From assembly GCA_963682175.1 (NCBI GenBank), contig OY821771.1, forward strand, positions 31,764,201 through 31,828,200: a stretch of 64,000 nt of DNA, read 5' to 3'. This stretch comes from Triglochin maritima (lineage: Eukaryota; Streptophyta; Magnoliopsida; Alismatales; Juncaginaceae). Position 1 is the first letter of the stretch, and every line of letters begins with the position of its first letter. Below the pieces are notes generated by a model. The model saw nothing but the letters and a program-made list of their open reading frames with translations. It ran no database searches and was not told the DNA's origin. This document shows positions 47,394-59,499 of this stretch, one piece after another. A program made the translations under genes and the position numbers.

Positions 47394-47870
47394 AAATGGT
47401 TGTACGAAATAAAAAAAAAGTTTGTTTGAAAAAAAAAAACTAAAAACGTATTTATATTGTATAAAAAGTAGCTTGTGTGAGGGTTTTAGTGTAAACTAGA
47501 CATACGAAGTAATTTATAATATTGTATGATAAAAAAGAAATTGGAATTTAGGGTTTGTGGTGTTGGTTGACAGGAGGAATTCGAAGAAGATTGGTAAGCA
47601 TAAGAGAAGGGATATGTTGGGCCAAGGGAAGGTGTATTCTGGCTTGCACAGTGATATGTTGACCACCTCTACCTCTTTACTAGTTATCTGTAGGTTGGTT
47701 TGTGGAGATTCTAATACAAACTTATAGTTGTACATGTGTCGCTCAATGTAGCCGATTCTGCTCCTAAATCCCCACCCACCTAATTCAGGAAATCTCAATG
47801 CCAGTAGACAACTTTCCTTTCGTGGGATATAGCAGAATGATCCGCGAGGAGAGCATACTGTGACACCTCA
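47394..47870 (-). other. copy B of the shared segment, left part
   Basis: It starts with the 115-bp block also at 21714 and 51698. A fragment of the phytocystatin 5' end follows (GGTAAGCATAAGAGAAGGG at 47595, its ATG changed to ATT). Then comes the unidentified coding-like stretch of copy A (RFPELGGWGFRSRIGYIERH). This is a duplicated mosaic rather than a gene. Confidence 0.65.
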
Positions 47871-48651
47871 CTGTCACGTGCAGTTTACCTGAACCACTCG
47901 TCAAACAAACAAGAAATGAAAAGAGTTAGACCTAGCATATATAGCAGCAAATTAAGCAAAAGTTGGTAAACGTTGCAGATTTTTTAAATCGTATATGGTA
48001 TGATTTTGGACCACATTGAGGCTTGGTCAGTAGCTCACTTTTGGTAGAGTAGATTGCAGCAATGCCTAGAGTATCATGATTTAAGTTGCACATGGTTTGA
48101 TTCCATACCGGAGTCGAACCAGTATCAAGATTTTTTATGAATGTAACAGCTTGTGAGGGCCACCATCCAACTACTCCAGGTGACGTCTTTCCTTTCTCAT
48201 TCGATAATTGGGAGTACCGACACTTCTCTAAGGCCTACAATTACAATGAATAACGTGAAATGAAGCAGGACATTCAGAAGAAGCTTCATTTCCTTTATAG
48301 GTATGCTCAAAACTAAAAACTTGGTAAACAAGCACTACAAATAGAGATAAAACTGGGTGATGTAACTAACATATACTCCAGTCAATATCATTTTTGAATC
48401 ATGTATACATAATCTAAATTGATAACATTATACATTACTAGCTCATTCATGGATGAAGTTCCAACCTAATCAAGTTTGAGTAAATACACTGAATAGTGCC
48501 ATCTAAAGCTACAAATTAATGTCTTAAACATCTACAAGTATTTACGAAAAGAGTATTAACCAAAAGAGTGTGGAAAATGTGAAACTCGGTACACCACCGA
48601 TTTGAAAAATAGTAGTGTAACTTGATAACATAACACAGAATATTATCTTAC
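47871..48651. other. copy B, non-coding part
   Basis: Matches 20790-21295 with an extra piece at about 47970-48240 not present in copy A. No gene is supported. Confidence 0.5.
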
Positions 48652-50980
48652 GGCATGAAGTATCCCTTTTGTCGTGACACCAGAAGTGTGTAGCATTTAT
48701 ACAATCTATGCATGATTCTTTGTCTGCCCTCATCTTGATTGTGGTCCATCACACCATAAGTATAACGGAGAGAATCCCAGTATTCACCTGCACAAAAGTA
48801 TGGCTCACTTGCTTCCAACAATTCTTTAAAATAGCTTCCCCACAAACTGTAACATCCCGAAATAGCGAAAAACTTAAAATTTCTCATCAATATACTAGAG
48901 ACCAATAATCAAAAGTCGGGACTATCACTTTTAATAAAACATCCAAGCGGTGTACCATATTACATCAGAGTTTGTCAAAAAGCTACATGATTACATAAGA
49001 TATAACAAAAGCTACAAGTAATCATGTCGACCTCAGTGGTCCGAACGAGAGGATCTCGAACCCAAAATGCGCGTGTCCGCCGTCACCACCCAACTGGACC
49101 TACTGCGGTCCTGAAATAAAACATGCAACAACAATGCTTGAGTTTTATAAGGAAACTCTGTATGTCAAGCCCACTTATATGAATGTAGTAGTAGAAATGA
49201 ACCTATCATACTAGTAGCATGTCATGATATTAACAGTAAGGAAATAGTTCCCCCGAAGGGTAAAATAGGACATCAGTCTGACAATCATCATCGGGTCTCC
49301 CTCGAAGACCTACCGTAGGCACATACGGTCTAACGGAACAAGACGTGACGCTCCCCACACGCGGCTATACTAATCATGGGATTCAGCAAGGAGCCCCTGC
49401 AAAGTCCGCACCATAAGAAACTGATCTGTAACTTTCGTGGTCAAACCACACAAACGGAGTCGTCGCTCGGTCGGTCTATCAAACATAATCTCAGTAGGTG
49501 CCCAGCTGGGGAAAACATAGTCGGAACAGCATCGGCCCATCAAACATCATAGCCGGAACAGCATCGGCCCATCATCGCCGGAACAGCATCGACGGCATCA
49601 CCAACACAGCATCGATGGCCCAACATACATCCAGCACAGCATCGGACGGTTCCGGACCGAAGTCCGCCAGGTCATCAGGCTCCATGAGCCGCACATCATC
49701 ATACATTGGGATCCACGATCCCTCAGGTCTGATACTCTACTATGAGTCCATAAGCCCATCGCATTAAGTCACGCTCCATACACGGAGGTGACACGTCCCG
49801 AATACCCACACTCTTCCACACAGTGTTTCCTGGGCAGGCACGCGTAACGCATTAGGCGAGGACACGAGTTTCCATGGACAGAGTTGGCATCATACAATGA
49901 CCGAGAATTCAGTTCTGCGCACAAACGGTCAACCAAAAGAGGCAATCTGGTCGACCGTTCCCATGGGGTTCGGTCGACCGAAAGTCTGTAACGGTCAAAC
50001 TCTCTGCGCCTAACCTAAGTCTCAACGATCGAACAAGAGTCTAAAACCGGTCAACCGATATGTGGTCAAAATCCGGAGTCTGGTCAAAATCATAAAATAC
50101 TAACGGTCGACCGACTCAGGGGTCCCGGTCGACCAAAAACTACCAGGGCATCCTAGCAGTTCTATGTCATCAAACGGTCGAACAGTGCATAAAAACGGTC
50201 GAACAATACATAAGGCAACTTAAGTTCCGGTCGAACCAACCAAAGAAACGGTCGATCGAAATCCAACAGGCAAACCCCCGACCCACCAACACATGCACTA
50301 CCGGTTGACCGCCACAAGGCATCGTTCGACCGGTGTTGGTTAAAGTCGGGCAAATACATTAAACCGATCGACTGCCCGAAGGAACCGGTCGACCGTTGGT
50401 CGTCTGCAACCTTGCGCCAGCCAAGGATTTACACTGTTCTCGTCGCCGGAGAGGTTTCCGACATCCCACGACCGACCACCACTTCACCCCAACGTGGGTG
50501 AGCAAAAAAATCACACTATTAAGCCGACATACCTTTCGAATACAACGAACCCGCCAGAGCCTCGCTCGCGCAACGTCACCTCCGGAAATCCTCCTCGTGT
50601 CCAACCTCCTCCTCCTCAGGACCACGCTCGCTCGCTCACCGGAGTCACCGCCTCCGCCGCTGCTCGCCGGAAAAGAGAGAAGAAGGTGACGAAAGTGGTG
50701 GAAGGAAGGGAATGGGGAAGAAGAAGAAGAGGATGGACGTTGGTTTCACTTCCTTAAAAACCCAAACCATCAACCCAAGCCATACCCAACACCATCACGA
50801 GCACACCACACCACACCAACCCTCCCCTCACCCCATCACATCACAGTCATACCCCTCCATGCAGCCATCCTGTCACCACCTCTCTCCACTTAACCTTAAT
50901 TTGCACTCTAATGGGGTTTAAGGATATTACACAAACCCCTTCTGAAATCTAGTATCCACCCATCATAAGCAATTTCACTC
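48652..50980 (-). pseudogene. alpha-amylase exon, copy B, split by a solo LTR
   Basis: Exon parts are 48652-48847 and 50932-50980. The sequence reads EIAYDGWILDF (Gly and Arg of GYDGWRLDF changed), then SYFKELLEASEPYFCAGEYW, DSLRYTYGVMDHNQDEGRQR and a frameshifted end. Unlike copy A it keeps the SEPYF segment. The two copies therefore descend from a more complete exon and decayed separately. The last 15 codons occur once more at 51409-51448. Confidence 0.82.
48848..50931. repeat. solo LTR (2084 bp), TSD CAAAC, probably gypsy
   Basis: Ends are TGTAACATCCCG and GGATATTACA, flanked by CAAAC at 48843-48847 and 50932-50936. Copy A (21446-21484) shows the uninterrupted site. Orientation is unsure. 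The minus strand (TGTAATATCC ... GGGATGTTACA) looks like Tekay-type gypsy LTRs. A palindrome cluster lies at 49925-50400. AGCATCGGCCCATCA-type short repeats lie at 49530-49640. Confidence 0.88.
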
Positions 50981-51500
50981 CTATGGACAAGGAATCATAG
51001 ATGTCTGGAAGTCAATCAACTAAAAAGTCTGGTGAACCAAAAAGAAGCATTGCTTTCTTCTCGATGGGGAATGACTCGCAAAAGCTTTGTTCCGGGCCAT
51101 TCGACTGGGGAGCATGGGGGGTCAGGCAAAAAACAAAAAAAGAATTTAGCCCACTTTGACTTTGATTTGAGCAAAACCAAAGTTATGCCGAAATTCCGCG
51201 GGGGGAGAATCGGAATGTCGAGCCCAGATCGAGCTCAGAGATTTTGACCCGGATCAGGGGGCCGGATTGCACATTTCCAAGGTCAGAGTGATTCCGGGAT
51301 TCCGCTTCTTTTTCTATTATGGAGGTGGAGACCCGGATGAAAAGTCAGAAAAAGGGCATCCGAATGTTTCCTCAAGGTTGTTTGAAGGTGGAACTAGGTT
51401 GAGATCTAGTATCCACCCATCATAAGCAATTTCACTCCTATGGACAAAGAATCATAGATGTCTGGAAGTCAATCAACTAAAAAGTCTGGTGAACCAAAAA
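50945..51500 (+). repeat. partial tandem duplication with a 367-bp spacer
   Basis: A block of about 93 bases (CTAGTATCCACCCATCATAA ... AAAAGTCTGGTGAACC) occurs at 50948-51041 and 51408-51500. Between them lies unrelated sequence (51042-51407), part of which (TTTCCTCAAGGTTGTTTGAA) recurs at 51648. Confidence 0.75.
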
Positions 51501-51836
51501 ATGGGTAAGAATGCATCGAAAAGGAAGGAGTGTGAAACTGAAGAAGAAGATGATGATGATGAAGAGACAAATATTGTGAAGTCCAACTCAAGAAGCAAAA
51601 CTAGGCAAAAGTAGTCGTGGGCGTGTGCGCCCAAAGAAAACCATCGGAAAGTTTCCTCAAGGTTGTTTGAAGGTGGAACTGGGTTGAGACACCAAGATGG
51701 TTGTATGAAAAGAAAACGTTTGTTTGAAAAAACCCTACAAAGTATTTATATTGTTTAAAAAGTAGTTCGTGTGAGGGTTTTAGTGCGAAATAGACACACG
51801 AAGTAATTTATAATATTGTATGATAAAAAAGGAATT

Positions 51837-52880
51837 ACTATTCGGCGTCCCATTTTTACTTAAATTATTTGTCTCAATTACCTTTTTTCCCTTCACAATC
51901 CATTTAATACTCAATTCGTCCTGTAAAAAATTAAAAAAAATCGGGACGTCTGGCTAGGACACCCCCACCATGGGGGGTCGTTTGCCTTAGACCTCCCCAC
52001 CCCCCAAGGGGGCGTCCAGCCCAGACGCCTCCACCCTGGGGGTGGGGGGGTCTTAGCGAGACTTTTTTTTTTTAAATCTTGAATTTATACGGTGTGTTGT
52101 TTCAAATTATTTCAGGTTCCGTTGCAAGATTTCGGTGGTAACAAGTTGGATTACATTAAGTTTTTTTGTAAGAGATGAAGTATTTCTAACATGCGGTTGG
52201 AAATTTTCAACTATATCTTAAGTCCAAGTTGCCCAAGTGTTAATCTTTTGACAATTAAATATATGGGTTTATATTTTTGATAATAGTTAGGATTTAAGTA
52301 GTTTTAGTTGATATTTGGATAATAATTAGGGTTAGGGTGTATTATATTTTGATAACGTTAGATTTTCAAAATCCAATTTTTTGATAACGTTAGATAATAA
52401 TTAGGGTTAAGGTTTAGCGAGACCCCGACCGACCTGACGAGGTGGTATTTGGTAAGACTTCATGACTTTCAAAAAAACTCACTGTAATCCACCACATTAA
52501 TACCGAAATCTTGGAACGGAACCTGAAATAATTTGAGATAACACACTGTATAATTTTAAGATTTTTTATTAAAAAAAATAAGGATGTCTAGCTTAGACGC
52601 CTCCCCCATGTGCGGGCTCCCGCGAACGCCCTCAAAAAAATGTTTTTTTAAACTTAAAATACATGAGATATTTTACCAGATTCGAGTGCACCGGGGCGTC
52701 CATTGGCACATTTCTTGACCTCCGAGACATTGTTTTTGATAATTATGAGAAGAAGATGAAGAGAGAGTAGTGGTAGGGGAGTGAAATGAAGAGTTATATA
52801 AATAGAAATGAGAGAAAGGCAAAACGGTAATTCGTACGGACGATTTAAGTAATTTTAGGATGACGTTTAACAGTTCAGTA
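51837..52880. mobile_element. foldback/Mutator-like element with long inverted repeats
   Basis: It is about 1.04 kb, flanked by AAAAAAGGAATT (51825-51836 and 52881-52892), a 9-12-bp duplication of Mutator type. The related site at 47525 lacks the insert. Outer ends share TTACTTAAAT with CGTC. The inner arms pair well: TTTCAGGTTCCGTTGCAAGA at 52112 against its inverse near 52525, plus GTGGATTACA/TTGGATTACA. It has no ORF. C/G runs (ACCCCCACCATGGGGGG at 51964) sit inside the left arm. Confidence 0.8.
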
Positions 52881-52944
52881 AAAAAAGGAATTGGAATTGA
52901 AATTAGGGTTTGTGGTGTCGGTCGACAAGAGGAATTGGAAGAAG

Positions 52945-53285
52945 ATGGGTAAGCATAAGAGAAGGGTGAAGAAGAAGGAACAGCAGCAGCAGCAGCAGCA
53001 GCAGGAGGAGGAGGTTGGTTGACAAGAAATCACAAGCAACTTGCCCCCGCCCCAACTTGTTAGAGGGGCACGTCGGATCGCTAACCCAGGCGAGAAAGTA
53101 ATGAAATTTGGTGAATTCGCAGTCTCAGAACACAACAAGAAGACGAAAGATGGGCAACTGGAGTTCGTGAGTCATTGAAAGATTAGTCGCGTTTGTTGCA
53201 GGCCTCAAGTACTACATAACATTGGAGGCCAAGGACTGTACCACTGGCGAGGTCGGAACACTCACACTCTTTCACCGTAAGTAAA
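52945..53285 (+). pseudogene. phytocystatin (cysteine-protease inhibitor) pseudogene with a polyQ start
   Basis: ATG 52945 reads MGKHKRRVKKKE, eight Gln from a CAG run, EEEVG, then TGA (53020). The same frame continues with RRIANPGEKVMKFGEFAVSE and HNKKTKDGQLEFV. GEFAVSEHN is the phytocystatin helix signature ([LVI]-[AGT]-[RKE]-[FY]-[AS]-[VI]-x-E-H-N, one position off). After a frameshift comes VAGLKYYITLEAKD, the inhibitor loop and strand. The loop's QxVxG is reduced to FVAG. In life cystatins block papain-type proteases. Its first 27 bases are also found, start codon destroyed, at 47595. Confidence 0.75.
52981..53003 (+). repeat. CAG microsatellite
   Basis: Nearly eight perfect CAG units, followed by GAG units, in the polyQ/polyE part of the cystatin-like frame. 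Confidence 0.9.
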
Positions 53286-55499
53286 CTTATATACAAATTA
53301 AAAAGACTCCGATTGTACAGTTTTCTCTAACATTCCGTTTATGATGTGTTTCCCGAAAAAAGTCTTCCGTTTCAGGTGCTCAATTGTACCCTAATAGTTA
53401 GTTAGTTGCCGGTTGGTTTATATATAGCATCTGAAATTTGCACGATTTCACACCTTTATTATTTTGGTTTCCAATTTGGTACAAAATGTTGCAACTGCAT
53501 GCAGTCGTGGTTAATTGCATGACTGTAATGTGGACAATTTCTCTGCACGGATTAATTTGCCCATGTACACACAAAAAAAACTTCAATGCAAGCTAACCCA
53601 GCAGCAGGATCGAATTAACACAACCTCAGAATCAGAGAAGGTATTTGTGTTTGTGGTAATTGTTAACTTAGTTTATTTTTGAGAGATCATGTTCTTACTG
53701 GACGCTGGTACAGTACGAGTTTTCTAATGTTGTAGGAATCAATCTAATTGCTGAATCAAACCTTAATCACCCTTACATTCTCAAAAGAAAGCAACCTATT
53801 GAGGCTGTAACGGACTAGAGAGTGATGGTTGTTCTAAAAAATGAAAGTAACAGCAGAGAGAGTTTTGTAGTGATTGCATAATTTATCTTGTAGTACGTTG
53901 AGAATATAATATATTTACATGAATGTTGTGAAATTACAAATGAGATTATACAAGTTGCCTGCTTTTTATAATATATTGTTACACCTTCACTTAGGTGTAG
54001 TAACACTCTTCTGATGTAATATCCTTATTCTTTACATTCTTATTTACGTCTCCAATAGGCATGGAAGATGATTGTTTATGATATTTACACACACTGCAAG
54101 TGTGTGTAAACGAGAGGGAAAATTCATGATAGAATATTGTAAGCTTTCTCCTCCACATACTTTTGTTATGTATTGCAATTGAGTGATTTCATTGATTGTC
54201 ATTTTCACAACAATGAAAATGTTATTATACCAAGGTGGAGTGAGAGGAGGGGAAGACTCAGTATCTCCACGAACTCTTCGTCTTCCGATTGGTTGTCTGT
54301 TAATATATTTGTAGTTTTCGTTTGGGAATCAGGTTCTGAGATGGCTGGAAGGATTAGTTGCAGGCCGTCTTGGGAATTTTCGAGGTCCTGTGCGAAAATC
54401 AACCATGAGGTTCCTAAATTTGAAAAAAATTGTCCTCTTAGTTTAAATAATAAAAATTTCACTAACTTAGTGCAATATTACTTGAATTTTTTTTGTCCTC
54501 CTAACAATCTTTAAGACAAATTTATCAATGTTTACGTACTATCTATGTGTTAACACTAATCTTCTTTGCAACCCAATAAACTCATGTACATAAATAATTT
54601 TTTTTGAGGTCCCCTCAAAATGAGGTCCGGAGCAGGAGCTCACCCTGCTCCTGCTATGGGTCGGGCCTGATTAGTTGAGTTGGTACTTTGTTGTATAGGA
54701 CTGAATTACCGCATAACATTGTATAGGACCGGTGGTGTGGTAATTCAAATGTCTCAAAAGAATCATGTGGAAGTAAATCATGTCCCAAATTAAATAGGTG
54801 TTAGTTTTTATTTTGATAGTTAAGGCAACTATATATTAATGAAGGAAAATTGTCCAAAAATTCATGGTGCCGGCCGCAGAAAGAAACTCAAATCAAAGGT
54901 GTAAGGGCACTCGGTGCCCCCAATCCCCCCAAAAATTACATTTTTCTTTATTCGTCACGTTATCGTGCTTATTAATCTACCATTTTATTCACTCATTACC
55001 AAAAATCCTCCACTAACATCCCCTATTTTTGAACTCTTTTTTTCCTCTATATTATTTCTTTTTACCTCTTCTTTTAATCTTCACAATAATCCACAAACTA
55101 TGTTATAAATTAATTATACAATTACTTAATGCAATTAAATAATAAGTATTACGATAAAAAAAAAAAAACGAGCCAATGCCAGGGGGCATGTTCCTCGTTA
55201 GAAATGTTTGGGGACCGATCTGGATAAAATAAAATAAATAATTTTTTTGAAAAAAAACATATTTTTAAAAAGATGTTTAAAAAATATTTAAAAACAGATT
55301 TTAAATGATTTAAAAAAAACAAAAAAGGCAATGGCGGCAGAAATCGGGCGCCAACTGGGCTAACAATATCTGTAAGGGAAAAAAAATTAAGATAAATGTA
55401 TTTTTCTGAGTTTATCCGCTCTTTCGACCTGATTGATATTCTGCTTGCTGGAAAATGTTTCACTATGCCTAATATTCGTGAGACACTTGCGCTCAGTAA
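53286..55499. other. intergenic, two perfect hairpins, no gene
   Basis: AT-rich and without supported ORFs. TTTACACACACT/AGTGTGTGTAAA (54084-54110, 12-bp arms, 3-base loop) and AGCAGGAGC/GCTCCTGCT (54631-54655, 9-bp arms) are perfect stems. 55150-55350 is A-rich low complexity. Confidence 0.5.
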
Positions 55500-55790
55500 A
55501 TTAGATTATTTCTGTGTCCACGACTAGGGCCACATCGGACCATTGACCTATCAACTTGGACATCTCGAATGCGAATTGGGGCCCCACCTCAATTCACGGT
55601 TTGTTGCAAACATTTGGTGGGAGAATGACGACATGCTCGGCCTCCTTGAATTCCGGTGGAAAGAGAGTCCAGCCTTGGATAATTCGATCATGAATTTGGC
55701 CTTGAAACTCTGGGTTGTCAAAGCTAAACTTAAATAGTGGAATAAGAATAAGTTTGGCGATCTGGGATTTCTTTGATGCGTTTGCTCAAT
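55500..55790 (+). pseudogene. LINE ORF2 fragment between endonuclease and RT
   Basis: It reads RFVANIWWENDDMLGLLEFR, then LALKLWVVKAKLK, a stop, and WNKNKFGDLG. The LxxLKxxLKxWNKexFG pattern is typical of plant LINEs just before the RT domain. The flanks are not recognisable. Confidence 0.55.
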
Positions 55791-57376
55791 TCGCTTCTGA
55801 CCAAAATGAGGATCCAAAATTGCATATTTAGATCAATTTATTTTGGGGAATCCACTTTTGGGGGAATATCAGTCGAAGCAAAGTATTTTCTATAGTAGCA
55901 TATCCTCTTTCTTCCAAATATTTTCAAACAAAATCATATGATTTTTTTTATTGTATTGAAAGTCCCAATTCATTTGGATTTGACCAGCTATAGATATACA
56001 AGCATTGTAAAGGTCAATTAGTTTTGGAATTCATTAAAATTCCATCCAATAAATATCGCATTTGTCAAATTATATCAAATTTAAATCACATTCTCGTGCT
56101 CAATATAATATTGAAACAACAAATTTGAACTTCTTTGGGCACTTTCAACTGAAATAGAATCAACTTTGTCAAAATGGCTGACAAAAGGATCCAATTGAAC
56201 GTCTGAGACATATTGATATTGCTAAAATACTCGAGGGTATGTGTGACTTTCTAAATTATTTGGATGGTATTTATGAAAAGGATCTTTATCTTGACTAATC
56301 GGAAAACTCCAAAGCGGACGTTCACGTAGGGGCATTCATGAATCGGGTCGGGCAGGAAGATCAGACCACATCGCTCTAGCCTCCACTTCATGGATTCTAG
56401 AGAACTCGGACTCGATCCATGCTGGGTTGTTTAGGTTTCCATTAGTGTAACAATATATTATTACTTGCTTAACATTAAACCTACCTCTAAACTAAGCCTA
56501 AATTATTCTTAAACACTTAACTAATGAATATTTATCTTAAATTAACCTTAAACGGAGAAGAAAAACACACACCAACCATACGACAATGATTTACGTGGAA
56601 GCCCTTTGAGGATAAATTCATAGTATCCTTAAACTTTGATCCACTATTTTGCAAACTGTTACAACTTACAAGTATGGAAGAGAAAGGTACAAGATTTTAT
56701 ATATAAAAACCTTAAATCAAGATAAATATGATTTGTCTATCTCTAAAGGATCTACCAAATTTAGGTCAATCTGATTAAGTATCCGAATATAATTTTTGGG
56801 TCACAAAAGGTTTAGAAGTTTGCTAGCATGTTCCCCTCCAGCTCAGACTCTGCTCGCAAGGTTGTAAACCTGCGTTGGGCTGCCACCCCCTTGCATCGCA
56901 ATCATGCTTTAATCAGACTCACATATAACATGCAAAAACCAAATAGGTTGGTTGCCCCACTTTGCCTTCAACAAGCTTGATTCACGATTCAAGTATGTAT
57001 TTTCACAAAAAAGTTAAGTGAATTGATTCTTAGTGTTGAGTGTATCTAACTCCATCCATCTAGCATCCAATTCTTCTATGACATCATTTTCAAAACAAAA
57101 CTCTCCTATGGCTTTAGGACCGTCAAGTTCTACTTGGCATCGGTAGATCGCTCGATTTTGTTCGGATCGAGGCTCAGATCGGTTAGTAACGAGCCGAGAA
57201 TGAGCAAAGAAATCTGCTCGACAAACTAAATGAGTCGAGGACGAGCAGACTTTGCTCGCTCGATGCTCGCTCGAGACCAAATTACTCTATCTAATTACTT
57301 GATTAACCTGAATACTCTCTCCAATTACCTAATTAGCAAACTCATTTGCCAAACCCATTACTCATTTACCAAACCC
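55791..57376. other. no gene supported
   Basis: AT-rich. GATTTACGTGGAAGCCCTTT at 56588 resembles text common in copia LTR/leader sequence, and GAGCCGAGAATGAGC with GCTCGCTCGATGCTCGC at 57190-57270 is an inverted-repeat-like cluster. Both are too decayed to assign. Confidence 0.35.
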
Positions 57377-57381
57377 AATAA

Positions 57382-58920
57382 TGTTGGCTTTTTTGCCTTA
57401 ATTTATGTTTTGATGATTTAATCAACATAATCTTAATCACAATCAAATGTAGTGTAGCACACTTAATTCATAGAACATATATTGTATTGTGTTAACATCT
57501 ACAAATGATCAAGACTTAAGAAAGAATGAAATGAAGCCAAGACATGTAATCAAAACCTTTTGAAGACATGTAATTTTGTTTTATCTTGAGTCTTAAGAAC
57601 TTGTGTAAATTTGAGCATACAAGAGTTAAAAGTTACTCACATACACACTAGATTCCTTGTAGAAGTCACACAAAATTTCACATCAATTGGACTTCAATAG
57701 ATCACCCAAACCTTAGCCGGAAAATCACTTAAATCAAACCTAATTTTCATGTGCCAATTGGTCGACCGAACCAGTTCTCTGTTCGACCGATTATACCACT
57801 CTCTAAGTGAATTTTCCCAGTTCAACCAGTCGATAGTCTGTGACCTTTCGGTCGATCGTTCCCGTATCTTTCGGATGATCGATAACCTTGTCGTATTATA
57901 CAACGGTCGTATTCGTATAAAATTACCTAACCCCTAAAATACAATTGGTCATCGGTCGAACATTGACCTAAAAAACAGTCGACCGGATGAACACATTTCT
58001 TGAGCCCCAAAGTGCCTGTTATTTTCGGTCGAACTTAACCAGTCTTTGTGTTCAACCGATTATCTTTTACCTTGGACAAATCCCTGGTTTTGGTCGACCG
58101 CCCCTTTCCTGGTTCGTCTGATGACTTAAGTTATAGTCATTTAGGTTCGAGCGATCACTTGTTGGTTCGAACGTTTCCTTAATTTCATGGAAACGGTCGA
58201 TTGTTCATCCCATATCGGTCGATTGTTCATCCCATATCGGTCGACCGATATTGGACAGATTTGCTGAACTTAGATTTATGTTTTGTGTGTCTTGCACAAA
58301 CTTCAACTAAATCTTCCCAACGGCTAGAAAACTTTAGGAGATTATAATTAGAGATTACCTAACCTTATTTACAGACCTCTCATACTTCCAATTGCTCCAT
58401 ACACTAGAGAGACTTCTACCTATCTTCAAATCCTCAATTCGTACACTTAAGCTTAAACTTCCACCACTTTGATCCAATTCCAATCATACTCAAAGTGTGC
58501 TCAAGTTAGAGAGTGTTTTGATCCACTCAACTCAATTGTCAAAGAAGCAAAGGTCTCGATGAAAGCCCGTGGCAACTTGTAAAAACTTTGGTGAAAGCCC
58601 AAAGTGTCTCTCTCGGGTTGTGAGAGGAGGATCCAAACTAGGCGATGGTTGTTTGCTGGCTTGAAGTTGTAAAAGCGTTCTCTCCCGGCCCGGAACGGGG
58701 AGTGGAAAGTGAAGTCGTGAGCGGAGCTCGTGGAATCGAATGGAGCCTGCAAGAGAGGAAGTAGGCGGAGGCCGAACCTCTATAAAAATCCCCTGTGTCC
58801 ATTGTGGTTTGCATATTCTTATTTACTTGTTTTGTTGTTTATTTTCTGATGCATCTATTGTTGAATCAAGTAGAGAATTAACTAAGTGATTAGATTAATT
58901 AGGGGCCATCGATTATAACA
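57382..58920 (+). repeat. solo SIRE-like copia LTR (1539 bp), TSD AATAA
   Basis: Ends are TGTTGGCTTTTTTGCC and CATCGATTATAACA, with AATAA at 57377-57381 and 58921-58925. The palindrome cluster is 57760-58260, including a small duplication of CGGTCGATTGTTCATCCCAT. The TATA position is degenerate (TTATTTACAG, 58364). It aligns with the LTR at 59500. Confidence 0.92.
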
Positions 58921-58925
58921 AATAA

Positions 58926-59378
58926 CTCATTTAACAAACGAAACCCAAATACATAATTACCCAACCTCCCAATTCCCAAACCCTCACCTCACACCCAAAT
59001 CAAACTCTACCTCCAAATCCTAACATTTCCTATTTCCCATCGTCTTCTTCTCTTCATCAACGTCTCCTCCTAGTCGACATCTCCTCCTAGTCTACGTCTC
59101 CTCCTCGTCGATGTCTACCTTGCCGTCGTCTCCATCGAGCATAAATTAGGTACGCTTGGTTCCAACAACTCTAGCCAAGTTTCTTGTCGTGCCCATTCAT
59201 GGTTATTTTCGTCTTCAGAGTGGTTGTGGACTTGTGGTGGTCTCTGGATTTGGTTAAGGGGCGAATAATCCCAAGTGTTAAGAGTGTTTCGCACAAAAAA
59301 CCAAACATCCCTTCTCCTACAATCAACCACAAGCTTGTATTTTGTTGGATCATGACATTAATTAAGTTAATGATGCAT
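58926..59378. other. no gene supported; TCTCCTCCTAGTCGACG repeats
   Basis: Pyrimidine-rich sequence with three imperfect copies of CGTCTCCTCCTAGTC at 59060-59115, ending at the CACTA terminus. Confidence 0.4.
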
Positions 59379-59499
59379 CACTACTAGAAAAACAAGGTAC
59401 ACCAATGGATATGTATCCGTCTGTACGGTATCTGTTGGTGTTGGTCACTTTGCACTGGCAGATATCTCGTACAGTCAGTGCCACCGTACACCGGCGGAT
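59379..59499 (+). repeat. CACTA element terminus, cut by the next element
   Basis: It begins CACTACTAGAAAAAC and carries subterminal words ACACCAATGGATATG, TATCTGTTGGTGTTGG and ACACCGGCGGAT in both orientations. The rest of this element would lie beyond the copia insertion, outside the window. Confidence 0.65.

Noticed and set aside
54084..54110. Perfect 12-bp hairpin as a transcription terminator
   Set aside because: This is plant nuclear DNA without a nearby gene end. Short hairpins are not terminators here, and it is more likely transposon debris.
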